From contig JAPDPR010000045.1 in assembly GCA_034506335.1 (NCBI GenBank), positions 1-33,847 of the forward strand: DNA of 33,847 nucleotides, given 5' to 3'. The position numbers were made by a program, and so were the translations under genes. Below, in pieces: positions 20,859-28,785 of the stretch. This stretch comes from a candidate division KSB1 bacterium. GTDB taxonomy: Bacteria; Zhuqueibacterota; Zhuqueibacteria; JANLFK01; Oleimicrobiaceae. The notes below the pieces were generated by a model that was not told where the DNA came from, did no database searches, and saw only the letters and a list, made by a program, of their open reading frames with translations. Positions within the stretch are counted from its first letter, which is position 1; the number at the start of each line of letters is the position of its first letter.

Positions 20859-21830
20859 CTAAGCCTTCAGTGACGCTTCCAGACAATCCAGTAACCGCGC
20901 AGTGACAGCCACGCCCGCCTTCCGCAACGCCAAAATGGCGGCGCCAGCCACAGGCTCAAAGCGCGGCCAGTCAATCCTTACCTTCGAGGAGACTGCGGCA
21001 AGCTCCTCGCGCATCAGAGGCTCCAACACCGCCCTCTGATTGAACACACTCCCGACTAGTGCCACGCGGACCTCTTCGCCCTGCAGTCCGAGCCTCAGCG
21101 CTACCGTGGCGGCCATCTTCCCCAGCTCGTGGCCGGCTGTGCGCACGATGCTCTGGGCAACCGCATCGCCCGCGGCAGCTTCTTCGAACACCATCGGGGC
21201 AAAAGAGGCTATGGCAGCGCGGTCGAGATCGCCGCCGTACACACGAGAGATCACCTGATCGATGCGTTCCACGCCACAGGCTTTTTCCAGGCGGTGTCGG
21301 AGCGAGGTGACTGGCCCGCGCCCGTCCAAATCTTTGAGCGCGGCAAGCAGCGCCTCCCGACCCAGGAAGTAGCCACTCCCCTCGTCGCCCAAAAGGTACC
21401 CCCACCCTCCACAGCGTACCACCTCCCCTGAGGCCGATTTGCCGAAACAGATACTCCCTGTGCCTGCAATGACAATGATGCCCGGTCCATCCGGAAAGGC
21501 ACCCGCCAGGGCGATGCTCGCATCGGTGTCCACCGTCAGGGAGCGCGCCACGCCAGTCTTGTTGAGGGCTGCGTGGGCGGCATCGCGGTCACCGGGCCTT
21601 CCTGCCCCGGCCAACCCCAGGTAGATGTGTTCGGGCACAAGCCCTTGCATGCCACTACGCTCACGAAGGGCGCTCAGAAGCTCGTTCACCACAACGGCGA
21701 GCTTCTCCGGACCAATTACTTGCACGTTGGAGACCCCTGCCTCGGCCTGAGCCAGCACACGGCCCTCTTCGTCCACCAAAAGCCCACGGGTCCGCGTTCC
21801 CCCACCATCAACTCCGACGACGTACCGCAT
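20859..21830 (-). CDS. BadF/BadG-type ATPase, N-acetylglucosamine kinase-like
   Basis: This 323-residue ASKHA-fold kinase starts MRYVVGVDGGGTRTRGLLVD (phosphate-1 motif) and has GLAGAGRPGD, a second phosphate motif GIIVIAGTGSICFGK, and GGWGYLLGDEGSGYFLGREAL. These are typical of N-acetylglucosamine kinases of the BadF/BcrA family. With anmK next door, phosphorylation of GlcNAc released from the wall is the likely job; glucosamine or another amino sugar cannot be excluded. I prefer the ATG at 21830, five bases after AGGGA, over the GTG directly before it. It lies 12 bases after bioY. Confidence 0.9.
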   Translation of the reverse strand: MRYVVGVDGGGTRTRGLLVDEEGRVLAQAEAGVSNVQVIGPEKLAVVVNELLSALRERSGMQGLVPEHIYLGLAGAGRPGDRDAAHAALNKTGVARSLTVDTDASIALAGAFPDGPGIIVIAGTGSICFGKSASGEVVRCGGWGYLLGDEGSGYFLGREALLAALKDLDGRGPVTSLRHRLEKACGVERIDQVISRVYGGDLDRAAIASFAPMVFEEAAAGDAVAQSIVRTAGHELGKMAATVALRLGLQGEEVRVALVGSVFNQRAVLEPLMREELAAVSSKVRIDWPRFEPVAGAAILALRKAGVAVTARLLDCLEASLKA

Positions 21831-21842
21831 CACGTTCCCTTT

Positions 21843-22409
21843 CTACGCATGCACGATTGTCCACAGGCGGCGAACGATAGCCGCCGCCAGCACTACCTTA
21901 GCCAACTCGCCGGGTAAGAAAATAAGCGCGCCAGACCAGAGTGCCACCCGCAGTGAAATGTCCCCACCTGCCACGACATTGAGGTTGACGTAGAGGTAGG
22001 TTACCCCAAGGAGGAGCACGATGAGGGTACCTACCCCATTGGCAACCAAAAGGCGCTTCCAGGATGGCGGGAGCAGCACGTCGCGCTGCCGGACAGGGCG
22101 CACAAGCCAGGACACCGCCGCGCTGGCCAGGGGAAAGCCCGCGATGTAACCGAAGGTGGGGCGCAGTACCACACCCAACCCACTACCCGAGGCAAACACC
22201 GGGAGGCCCATCAGGCCACACGCCAGGTAGGCTCCTTGCGCCGCTGCTGCGTAACCTGGCGGCAGGATCCCTCCGCCTAGGAGCACAAAGAGGGTCTGGA
22301 GCGTGACAGGCACTGGCCACATGGGGACCCTCAGCATGGCGCCCACCGCTGTGAGAGCGCTCACCAATGCACAGGGCGCAATCCATCGTATCTCGCTCCG
22401 CTCACCCAT
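21843..22409 (-). CDS. bioY: BioY-family biotin transporter (ECF S component)
   Basis: The 188-residue protein is almost entirely hydrophobic with about six membrane segments. It carries the BioY signature: VPMWPVPVTLQTLFVLLGGG, then AQGAYLACGLMGLPVFASGSG and PTFGYIAGFPLA. BioY takes up biotin through the inner membrane, alone or with an EcfAT module; no ecfA or ecfT lies in the window. The ATG at 22409 has only a weak GAG leader, and an in-frame TTG four codons upstream is possible. A terminator-like hairpin separates it from the STAS gene, so it probably begins a new unit that may run into the sugar kinases. No biotin-regulator site is recognisable. Confidence 0.92.
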   Translation of the reverse strand: MGERSEIRWIAPCALVSALTAVGAMLRVPMWPVPVTLQTLFVLLGGGILPPGYAAAAQGAYLACGLMGLPVFASGSGLGVVLRPTFGYIAGFPLASAAVSWLVRPVRQRDVLLPPSWKRLLVANGVGTLIVLLLGVTYLYVNLNVVAGGDISLRVALWSGALIFLPGELAKVVLAAAIVRRLWTIVHA

Positions 22410-22452
22410 GTCTGCACTCAAGAGCCCACGGCCCCACGAAGGATACGCCTTG

Positions 22453-22484
22453 ATACAGAAAGAGGCAGACCTTGATCTGCCTCT
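22453..22484 (-). terminator. Intrinsic terminator after the STAS gene
   Basis: On the minus strand AGAGGCAGA and TCTGCCTCT form a perfect nine-base-pair stem (22461-22469 with 22476-22484) around a six-base loop. The minus strand then continues TTCTGTAT, a moderate T-rich tail. It lies about 30 bases after the STAS stop. The remaining 104-bp gap to bioY shows no clear promoter. Confidence 0.7.
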
Positions 22485-22513
22485 CAGCAAGTCGCCAAGT
22501 GTCGCGGTCGTCG

Positions 22514-23176
22514 TCAAGATGACTGTCGCGCAAAATCCTGCCTCTTCTTCTTCGAGTCCAGATCAAGCTGCTTCAGGTACTTGCGAATCTGGAACCAACC
22601 TAGTTTCACATTCCCGAAGCGCGGCGTATTAAGCTCCTTCAGGATTTTAGCCGTTCCTGCATCCGGGAACTCGGCAACCACGCGCTTGATCTTCTCAGCG
22701 ATATCGTCCTCGATGGGACCCCGCTCGGCCGTGGCCTCAGCGGCAGAGGCAGCAGGTGACCACGCGCTGCCCACTGACTCCTCGCCCGCCTGGACCACAA
22801 CCCGCCCTTTGGTCTTCGCTTCAGCATCAAAATCCCTAATAGCTTCTTCGACCGTGTCGAACGCCTTGAGAATGTAGTGGAACTCCAAAAGCTCAAAGAC
22901 CTCATACACGTCGGGGATCATGCCGACCAACTTGAGATCTCCCCCTTTCTCGCGAATCCCTTTGATCTCGCTGATAAAGATGCCCCAGCCGGCGCTGCTG
23001 ATGTAGTCCACGTTGGCGAGATCGATGATGATGTTGTAGGAGCCGGCCTTCAACAGGGAAGTGAGCGAGTGTTCCAACTCCGACGAAGTAGTGGTGTCAA
23101 TATAGCCACCAACCTTGATGATGGCGATATCGTCCCGGCTTATGGGCCTTTCTACAGAAAGCTGGATACCTTCCAT
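22514..23176 (-). CDS. STAS anti-anti-sigma-like protein with C-terminal helix-turn-helix-like domain
   Basis: Residues 1-118 form a STAS domain of the RsbV/SpoIIAA type (DDIAIIKVGGYIDTTTSSELE, NIIIDLANVDYISSAGWGIF), with Ser60/Ser61 at the usual phosphorylation region. The residue just before the glycine is Ala62, so the acceptor is not certain. Residues 119-155 are a flexible Ala/Glu-rich linker. Residues 156-216 form a second domain (IAEKIKRVVAEFPDAGTAK, ILKELNTPRFGNVKLG, RKYLKQLDLDSKKKR) that resembles part of the helix-turn-helix module in the neighbouring phosphatase. STAS proteins are normally single domains, so this tail is unusual. The ATG at 23176 follows GGGAG at ten bases. It has its own strong promoter and a terminator, so it can be made independently of the phosphatase gene 114 bp upstream. 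Confidence 0.88.
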   Translation of the reverse strand: MEGIQLSVERPISRDDIAIIKVGGYIDTTTSSELEHSLTSLLKAGSYNIIIDLANVDYISSAGWGIFISEIKGIREKGGDLKLVGMIPDVYEVFELLEFHYILKAFDTVEEAIRDFDAEAKTKGRVVVQAGEESVGSAWSPAASAAEATAERGPIEDDIAEKIKRVVAEFPDAGTAKILKELNTPRFGNVKLGWFQIRKYLKQLDLDSKKKRQDFARQSS

Positions 23177-23221
23177 AGGCGAGCATCTCCCGATGTGCGA
23201 CCACCGCAACGTTGATGCCAA

Positions 23222-23245
23222 CACTGGTTTGACATCAGGCCAGTG
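23222..23245 (-). promoter_or_regulatory. Inverted repeat at the expected start site of the STAS gene
   Basis: CACTGG and CCAGTG (23222-23227 and 23240-23245) are separated by 12 bases and lie just downstream of the -10 element, across the predicted transcription start near 23241. The spacing between arm centres is 18 bases. It could be an operator for a dimeric helix-turn-helix protein or a small leader hairpin. The arms are short and chance occurrence is possible. Confidence 0.4.
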
Positions 23246-23247
23246 CT

Positions 23248-23276
23248 AATATATCAGAAATGGGGCTAAATGTCAA
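23248..23276 (-). promoter_or_regulatory. Strong sigma70-type promoter of the STAS gene
   Basis: On the minus strand a perfect TTGACA (23271-23276), a 17-base spacer ending TGA, and TATATT (23248-23253) form an extended -10 promoter with eleven of twelve consensus bases. It sits in the 114-bp gap between the phosphatase stop and the STAS ATG, giving a leader of about 65 bases. The bases covering and preceding the -35 (23273-23289) recur before the EnvC-like gene. Confidence 0.8.
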
Positions 23277-23290
23277 CCTGAAAGTTGCCC

Positions 23291-26200
23291 TCACCTGGCC
23301 GGTCGACCTCGCTTCGCTAATAGGCGCTGGGCGCGCTCAATGTTCTTTTCGATGTCTTTACGGCTCGGGTCAAGGCGCAGGACCATCTGCCATTCGGCGA
23401 TGGCCTTCTCAAACTCGCCCCGGTTTGCGTAGATCACACCCATGTTCTCGTAGGCATCCGGATCGGTGTCATCAATTTCCTTTACTTTGCGGTACTCTTC
23501 GGCTGCCTCCAGGTACATCCGGTTGCGGAAATAGGCGTTGCCCAGGATGCTGTGAGCCTCTTTGAAATCGGGGTACTCCTCTACCACCCGCCTGAATTCG
23601 GCGATAGCCTCGTCATATCGCTCGGCGTGGTAGAGCCGCAGACCTTTCAACAGCACTTTTTCTCGCAACACCTTGTCCGGCTGTCTCTGCGCTGGACGAG
23701 GCGGGGGCACCTCTTTGCCCTCCACGACGTGGTGGGGCCGCGTGTCCTGGCGACCATTGCCACCTTCGTCTGGAACTGGTTCCTCGAGGGCCTCCAGGAG
23801 CTCGGCAAATGCCTGGTCGTCGGCGTCCACAGTTCGCTCAGGGAGCAACTCCTCTTCCGGTGCCGCCGGAGGCGGCGGGCTTTCCTCCCAGAACTGCTCT
23901 AGCTCCTCAAAGGCAAAACCCGCCTCTTCCACTTCCGGGCCGGCATGATCCGACGGGGGAGCATATTCTTCCTCCGCCGGAGTTTGCTCCGCAGCCGTCA
24001 GCCCCCCTTCCTCGGCGCTCGCCAAGAGCTCCAGCCATTCGTCACCGCCAATCAACCCCTCCGCCTCCTCGCTGGTTGCTGGAGTAGCAGCGAGGTCCTC
24101 AACCTCGGCAGGTTCCGGGGCGACCGTGGCCTCCTCTTCACCCAGATCTGGAGAGGCCGCGGCTGGCTTGCTGAGCAGTTCTTCTATTGGTTCAGTCAAT
24201 AGCTTCTCCAACTCCACATCCGGGAGTGCCACGGCCGGTGCCTCAGGTTCAGGCGACGGCGTTACCTCCGCGCGTGGGGTCGTTGGCTTTTTCACCGGTC
24301 CGGCTGGCCGGCCAGGCGGTTCTTCGCCCTTGGATCCCTTGCCAGCTGGCGGGCGAACCGGCACCAGAGGAACCTCCAAGGGTTGGGGCTTTTCAATTAT
24401 GACTCTCCCATCCAGCGTCAGCAGAGGCGTGCCGGGCGGTTTCATCCGCCGCGCCGTCCCGCGCCGTGCCACAAAGGCCTCGCGAAGCTGACGCGTGTTT
24501 AGACGGCTACGCACCAACTCCTCGTAAATTGCCGCCTCAGGGATTGACTCGAACCCATACTTCTCGGTGGCCAGCTCCTCGGCAATGCGCTTGGCTCCGT
24601 ACTCCGGGTGTTCGCGAATGATGTCGTAGATCTTGGTCTTTTCCTCGATGCTGAGGTGCCTGGCCTCAACGGGAAGCACTGAGGCATCGACCTCTACCGC
24701 CTCCACGCCACGCTCCTCAAACAACCGACGGTATTTGCTCATCGCGTAGATGGAAATACCTGCCTCCGCACAGGCATCCCGCAAGCTCCTGCCCGCCTCC
24801 AGGAGGCGATAGGCGCGTTTGGCACGCTCCAGCTCAATGCTCTCGGCGCTGGCCTGCTCCTTAATCGCCACCAGGGTAATGTCGTCGCTCTGGGGATTGC
24901 CCTCGGTGAATGAGTGCAGCTCATTCTTCAGTTGCTCCACGAAGGCGTCAACAGGCAAGTGGCTATAGTCCCTGACCACCTGCAACAACCGCTCGTCACC
25001 AAACATCTCGCGCTGCGGGTTCATGGCCTCGGTGATGCCATCGGTGTAGAGGATGAGGATGTCATCCGGCGCCAGGCGGATGGTGTCTGACTGGATGGTG
25101 CGCCTAAACAGGTCTTTTTCCGGCAGGGCGATGCCGATGGGGAATCCCTGTGGGTTCAGGTAGTAGGTCTTGCGCGTCGCACCGCGGTAAAGGATCATCG
25201 GGTTATGACCGGCGCTGGCGTAGTTGATCCGGCGTCGCTTGGAATCGAGGATGGCGTAAAAGACCGTGACGAACATCCCCTTCTTCATGTCATTGATCAC
25301 AAAGTCGTTGACGCGCGCCAGCACCTCCGCGGCCGAGTAGACCCCACGGGCCTCAGTGCGCAGGGCCGTGCGGATCATGGTCATTACCAGAGACCCGGGC
25401 ACCCCCTTGCCCGAGACGTCGGCCACGGCAATGCCAAGCGTGTCACGGTCCACTTCCACAAAGTCAAAGTAGTCACCACCCACCTCTTTTGCCGCCTCGT
25501 AGAAGGTGGCCACCGAAAACCCCTCAATCTTGGGCAGCTCGGTGGGCAAGAGGGTGCGCTGGATTTCTTGGGCCACCTGCATCTCTTTGCGCAAGCGCTC
25601 CTGCTCAGCGAGGTTTTTCTGTGATTCGCGCAACTTGGTGGTGATGTCGCTGAACGCCTGCGCGATCTCGCCCAGCTCTGTGGACGCGTCGATGTCCAGC
25701 TCGTCTTCCACTTCCTCGTGCCCGAGCGTGCGCACCCATTGCGCCAGCTTGCGGAAAGGATTGAGCACCACGTAGACCAACAGGAAGGTGCCCACTACGC
25801 CGATGGCAAGCACAATCAGGGCCAGGCGGAGGCTCTCGGCGCGTCGGCTGGCCGCAAGGGAGTCGGCCACCTTCTTGCGCAGCCACAGGTGAGTGTAGCC
25901 CACCACCTTCCCCGTCTCCTGGGCATGCAACGGGTAGGAGATGTCAATGACCTCTTGCCCCTCCCAGGCAAAGATCACCGTGTTCTCGTCCACGCGACGG
26001 AGCCGGGCTGGGGGAGCAAATTGCGTGTACAGGAGCGGTGAGGAGACCGATGCCGCCCGCACCGTGCCTGCGGAGTCCACCATGAAGCACTCCACCACCA
26101 ACTCAGGAAATTTGCTGACCGTGCTCTGTATCTTCTCCCCAGCGCTGACCTCAGTGGTGAAATCGATCTCTTCCCCTTTGATGTCACCGGCAATGCTTGT

Positions 26201-26809
26201 GGTGAGGGTTTGGGCCATGGGCACCCCGCGCCCAAGCACCTCACGAAGCGCGTTGTCGTCTTCCTGGCTGTAGAAGTACAGGTACCCGGCGGTGACAATG
26301 AGGGTCACCGCGGCACAGGCAATCGCCGAGTAACGCGCTTTGAGGCTGAGCGAGAGGGTGGGCAGGTGGAGGCGACGGGCCCGCACCGGCTCGCGCCGCT
26401 TGGTCAGCCGCAGCTCGTTGCCTTCCTCCGTCTTGCGGTAGTCGATGGAATCCAGGAGGCGGCGCATGATGAAAATGCCCAAGCCGCCCTTCTTGCCGAT
26501 GCTCACATACCGCTTCAGGTCGGGCGGTTGCACGCGCCGTGGATCGAAGTACTTCCCCTGGTCGATGAGCACAAACGTCAGGCTATTGCGCTTGACAATT
26601 GCACGCACCGTGATGGACCCTTCCCAGTCACGATAGGCGTGCTTGATGATATTGGTGGTTGCTTCGTCTATGGAGAGCTTGAAGGCATTGATGACCTGCT
26701 TAGAGAATCCGTACTTCTGCCCGATCTTGGCCACAAAGTCGCGGATGTCGGCCAGGTAATCAATGTGAGCCGGGACGACCAGCTGCTCTTTTATGGGCGT
26801 ACGAAGCAC
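23291..26809 (-). CDS. Membrane kinase/SpoIIE-phosphatase fusion with HTH and TPR domains
   Basis: This 1172-residue chain joins modules normally found on separate proteins. Residues 1-137 are an RsbW-type HATPase: N-box SIDEATTNIIKHAY with Glu49 and Asn53, then DQGKYFDP and GKKGGLGIF. Two membrane helices (about 158-180 and 327-350) enclose a roughly 145-residue periplasmic sensor, and a HAMP region follows. Residues 410-650 are a SpoIIE/RsbU PP2C phosphatase with its acidic metal ligands (GGDYFDF, ADVSGKG, YTDGITEA, SDDITL). Residues 656-785 form a transposase-like double helix-turn-helix module (SLRDACAEAGISIYAMSKYR, HPEYGAKRIAEELATEKYG). Residues 786-1045 are Pro/Glu/Ala-rich and probably disordered; 1050-1165 are about three TPRs. 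It should set the phosphorylation state of a STAS partner, most simply the next gene. The GTG at 26809 follows GAGAGG and lies six bases after the PorV-like stop. Confidence 0.9.
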   Translation of the reverse strand: MLRTPIKEQLVVPAHIDYLADIRDFVAKIGQKYGFSKQVINAFKLSIDEATTNIIKHAYRDWEGSITVRAIVKRNSLTFVLIDQGKYFDPRRVQPPDLKRYVSIGKKGGLGIFIMRRLLDSIDYRKTEEGNELRLTKRREPVRARRLHLPTLSLSLKARYSAIACAAVTLIVTAGYLYFYSQEDDNALREVLGRGVPMAQTLTTSIAGDIKGEEIDFTTEVSAGEKIQSTVSKFPELVVECFMVDSAGTVRAASVSSPLLYTQFAPPARLRRVDENTVIFAWEGQEVIDISYPLHAQETGKVVGYTHLWLRKKVADSLAASRRAESLRLALIVLAIGVVGTFLLVYVVLNPFRKLAQWVRTLGHEEVEDELDIDASTELGEIAQAFSDITTKLRESQKNLAEQERLRKEMQVAQEIQRTLLPTELPKIEGFSVATFYEAAKEVGGDYFDFVEVDRDTLGIAVADVSGKGVPGSLVMTMIRTALRTEARGVYSAAEVLARVNDFVINDMKKGMFVTVFYAILDSKRRRINYASAGHNPMILYRGATRKTYYLNPQGFPIGIALPEKDLFRRTIQSDTIRLAPDDILILYTDGITEAMNPQREMFGDERLLQVVRDYSHLPVDAFVEQLKNELHSFTEGNPQSDDITLVAIKEQASAESIELERAKRAYRLLEAGRSLRDACAEAGISIYAMSKYRRLFEERGVEAVEVDASVLPVEARHLSIEEKTKIYDIIREHPEYGAKRIAEELATEKYGFESIPEAAIYEELVRSRLNTRQLREAFVARRGTARRMKPPGTPLLTLDGRVIIEKPQPLEVPLVPVRPPAGKGSKGEEPPGRPAGPVKKPTTPRAEVTPSPEPEAPAVALPDVELEKLLTEPIEELLSKPAAASPDLGEEEATVAPEPAEVEDLAATPATSEEAEGLIGGDEWLELLASAEEGGLTAAEQTPAEEEYAPPSDHAGPEVEEAGFAFEELEQFWEESPPPPAAPEEELLPERTVDADDQAFAELLEALEEPVPDEGGNGRQDTRPHHVVEGKEVPPPRPAQRQPDKVLREKVLLKGLRLYHAERYDEAIAEFRRVVEEYPDFKEAHSILGNAYFRNRMYLEAAEEYRKVKEIDDTDPDAYENMGVIYANRGEFEKAIAEWQMVLRLDPSRKDIEKNIERAQRLLAKRGRPAR

Positions 26810-26815
26810 AGCCTG

Positions 26816-28777
26816 CTACCTCTCCGGTCGCTGGCGCCCTTGCGCCTTGGCTATCTGTTCCTTGGCCGCGTCGATCCCCTGCAGGATACGCCGCACATAG
26901 GGTTGTTCGCGGTTTGCCTCTTCGAACTTTTGCAGCGCTTCTTCGAATCTGTTCTGTTGATAAAGGCGGAAACCTTCGCGGTACAAGTCCCGGGCCTTCC
27001 CCACCGGCTCCACGTCCTTGGCTAGGGCTCGCTCCAAAGCCTCTTCGTAGTGCTTGCGTACCACCTGGTTCTGCGGCTGGAACTGCATAGCCCGCTTGAA
27101 AGCCTCTGCAGCGGCGGCGTAGTTGCCGTTGCGCCTCTCTTCCAATCCCTGACGGAACAGATTGTCAAAATTCAGCTCTTGCGTTAAGCGAGCGATGCGC
27201 CCCTCTACTAAGCTCACCAGATCGGGTTGCCCTTCGGCGATTCTGGCCGCCTCGCGATAGATGCGGATGGCCTCGTTGGCCCCACCCGGCTTGCGCGCCT
27301 CGCGCTCGGCGTTCTGGATGACCGCCTGGGCTGCCGCCCGTTGGTCCTGGACCGCCTTGTCCCGGAACTCGCGAGCTTGCGCGTTATCCGGGAATTCTTC
27401 CAAGATGCGGTCCAGTTCGCGAATAGCAGCCCCGAAGGCATTCTCCGCCAGGAAGGCCTGCGCCTTTCTGAAGTGCTCCTCGACGAAAGCCTGCCGCCGC
27501 TGGATCTCGCGTTCTTGCGCCCTGCGAGCGGCCTCCTGGGCAAATTGTTCCTGCAGGCGCTGGTCGGTGAGACGCAACTTCTCGCGCGCCTCCTGGCGCG
27601 CCTCCACAAGGTCCGGGTCCAGGCCCACACTGTCGGGGATGGAAAGGACCCTGGTGAACTCCCGGAAGGCCACGTAGTAATCGCCGCGGTCCAGTGCGGC
27701 TTGGCCCTCGCGCACTCCGCTGAGAATGATCTGCCGGCGCTCCCACTCACGACGGGCCCGCATCTCCTCCTCGATTTCCTGCGCCCGGCGCAGCTCCGCC
27801 CGCCGTACCATCTCCTGCTTGGTCAGCCCGAATGCAAACGTGATGGACACGCGGTGGTTTGGCGCCACGTCGCGCTCGGCAAACCAGCCGTAGGAATAGT
27901 CGATCTGAAAAGAGCTATACGCCAACCCGGCACCGAACGATGGCGCGCCATTGTTTAACCCGGCGCGCACCATTGCCGTTCCCCGGAACAGGTACTCACT
28001 GCCCATGCGCAACTGCACGGGGACGCCCTCAGATTTGTCGATGTCCAGGTACACCGCCAAAGCACTGCCGTCACCGGCGGTCCGAAAAGCTCTGGCCAAC
28101 CCGGCACGCACAGTGGCCGGCAGGCGTTCCGGTGCCGCCACCACCTCACCTTCCGCACCGGCCAGTCGGAGCCTTGGACCCACCAGGTTGCACACTGACA
28201 CGCCTACCCGCAGATCGCGGAGCAAAAGGTTGTCAAAGCGCGAAATGTACACCAGGCCAGCGTCAGCACCGAGCGCGCTGGCAGCGAAGCCGGCAAGTTC
28301 CTGCCGCTCAAGTTTGCCGGTCACCCCCATCGATAGCCAGGGGAGGAGCTGCTTGGCATAGGCCACCAGAATCTCTTGCTGCTCAAAGCCGAAAGTGCCT
28401 TCGGGCTCATTATGTGTGCTGCGGGCAGGAACCCCGCCGATGCCGATGCGAGCATAGCCAAACCCCACAGTCCCCACATTCCGCGTCGGCAGGACCAATC
28501 CCAGCGCCTGGAGGCTTGCTCCCCACGGAAGATTGGCGTAGAAGGTCACCACACTTTTGCGCTCTAAAAGGTCCAGCGCGCTCGGATTCCAGAACAAGGC
28601 CGTAGGATCACGGGGGTCAGCCACACAGGCCCCACCCAGGCCCAAGGCCCGTGCGCCTATCCCATACGTGAAAAGATGACGCTGCCCACCCATCTGGCCT
28701 CGCACCAGTCCGCAGCTCGCCGCCACCAGCAGCGCGGCGGCTATCATACGTCTTTCTATCATAACTCGCACACCCAC
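26816..28777 (-). CDS. PorV/PorQ-like outer-membrane protein with C-terminal TPR-like repeats
   Basis: The N-terminal half (to about residue 325) has a signal peptide (MIAAALLVAASCGLVRGQ). It then has the PorV/UPF0164 beta-barrel pattern: FTYGIGARALGLGGACVA, DPTALFWNPSALDLL, then many glycine-rich strands (VGTVGFGYARIGIGG, GAGLAYSSFQIDYSYGW). PorV proteins are outer-membrane partners of type IX secretion and related surface systems. The second half is charged helix and TPR-like repeats (ALDRGDYYVAFREFTRVL, NAFGAAIRELDRILEEFPDN, NGNYAAAAEAFKRAMQFQPQ, QQNRFEEALQKFEEANRE). The GTG at 28777 has GAGGG five bases upstream; ATG codons at 28762 and 28747 are alternatives, and the frame stays open to a TTG at 28789 that overlaps the stop of the giant gene. 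TPR fused to this barrel is uncommon and may dock periplasmic partners. Confidence 0.82.
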   Translation of the reverse strand: MGVRVMIERRMIAAALLVAASCGLVRGQMGGQRHLFTYGIGARALGLGGACVADPRDPTALFWNPSALDLLERKSVVTFYANLPWGASLQALGLVLPTRNVGTVGFGYARIGIGGVPARSTHNEPEGTFGFEQQEILVAYAKQLLPWLSMGVTGKLERQELAGFAASALGADAGLVYISRFDNLLLRDLRVGVSVCNLVGPRLRLAGAEGEVVAAPERLPATVRAGLARAFRTAGDGSALAVYLDIDKSEGVPVQLRMGSEYLFRGTAMVRAGLNNGAPSFGAGLAYSSFQIDYSYGWFAERDVAPNHRVSITFAFGLTKQEMVRRAELRRAQEIEEEMRARREWERRQIILSGVREGQAALDRGDYYVAFREFTRVLSIPDSVGLDPDLVEARQEAREKLRLTDQRLQEQFAQEAARRAQEREIQRRQAFVEEHFRKAQAFLAENAFGAAIRELDRILEEFPDNAQAREFRDKAVQDQRAAAQAVIQNAEREARKPGGANEAIRIYREAARIAEGQPDLVSLVEGRIARLTQELNFDNLFRQGLEERRNGNYAAAAEAFKRAMQFQPQNQVVRKHYEEALERALAKDVEPVGKARDLYREGFRLYQQNRFEEALQKFEEANREQPYVRRILQGIDAAKEQIAKAQGRQRPER

Positions 28778-28785
28778 GTCTGCCC

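Noticed and set aside
24455..24844. Transposase remnant inside the phosphatase gene
   Set aside because: The HTH module is in frame, has no DDE catalytic region, no terminal inverted repeats or target duplication around it, and a related domain exists in the partner gene, so a recruited domain is more likely than an insertion.
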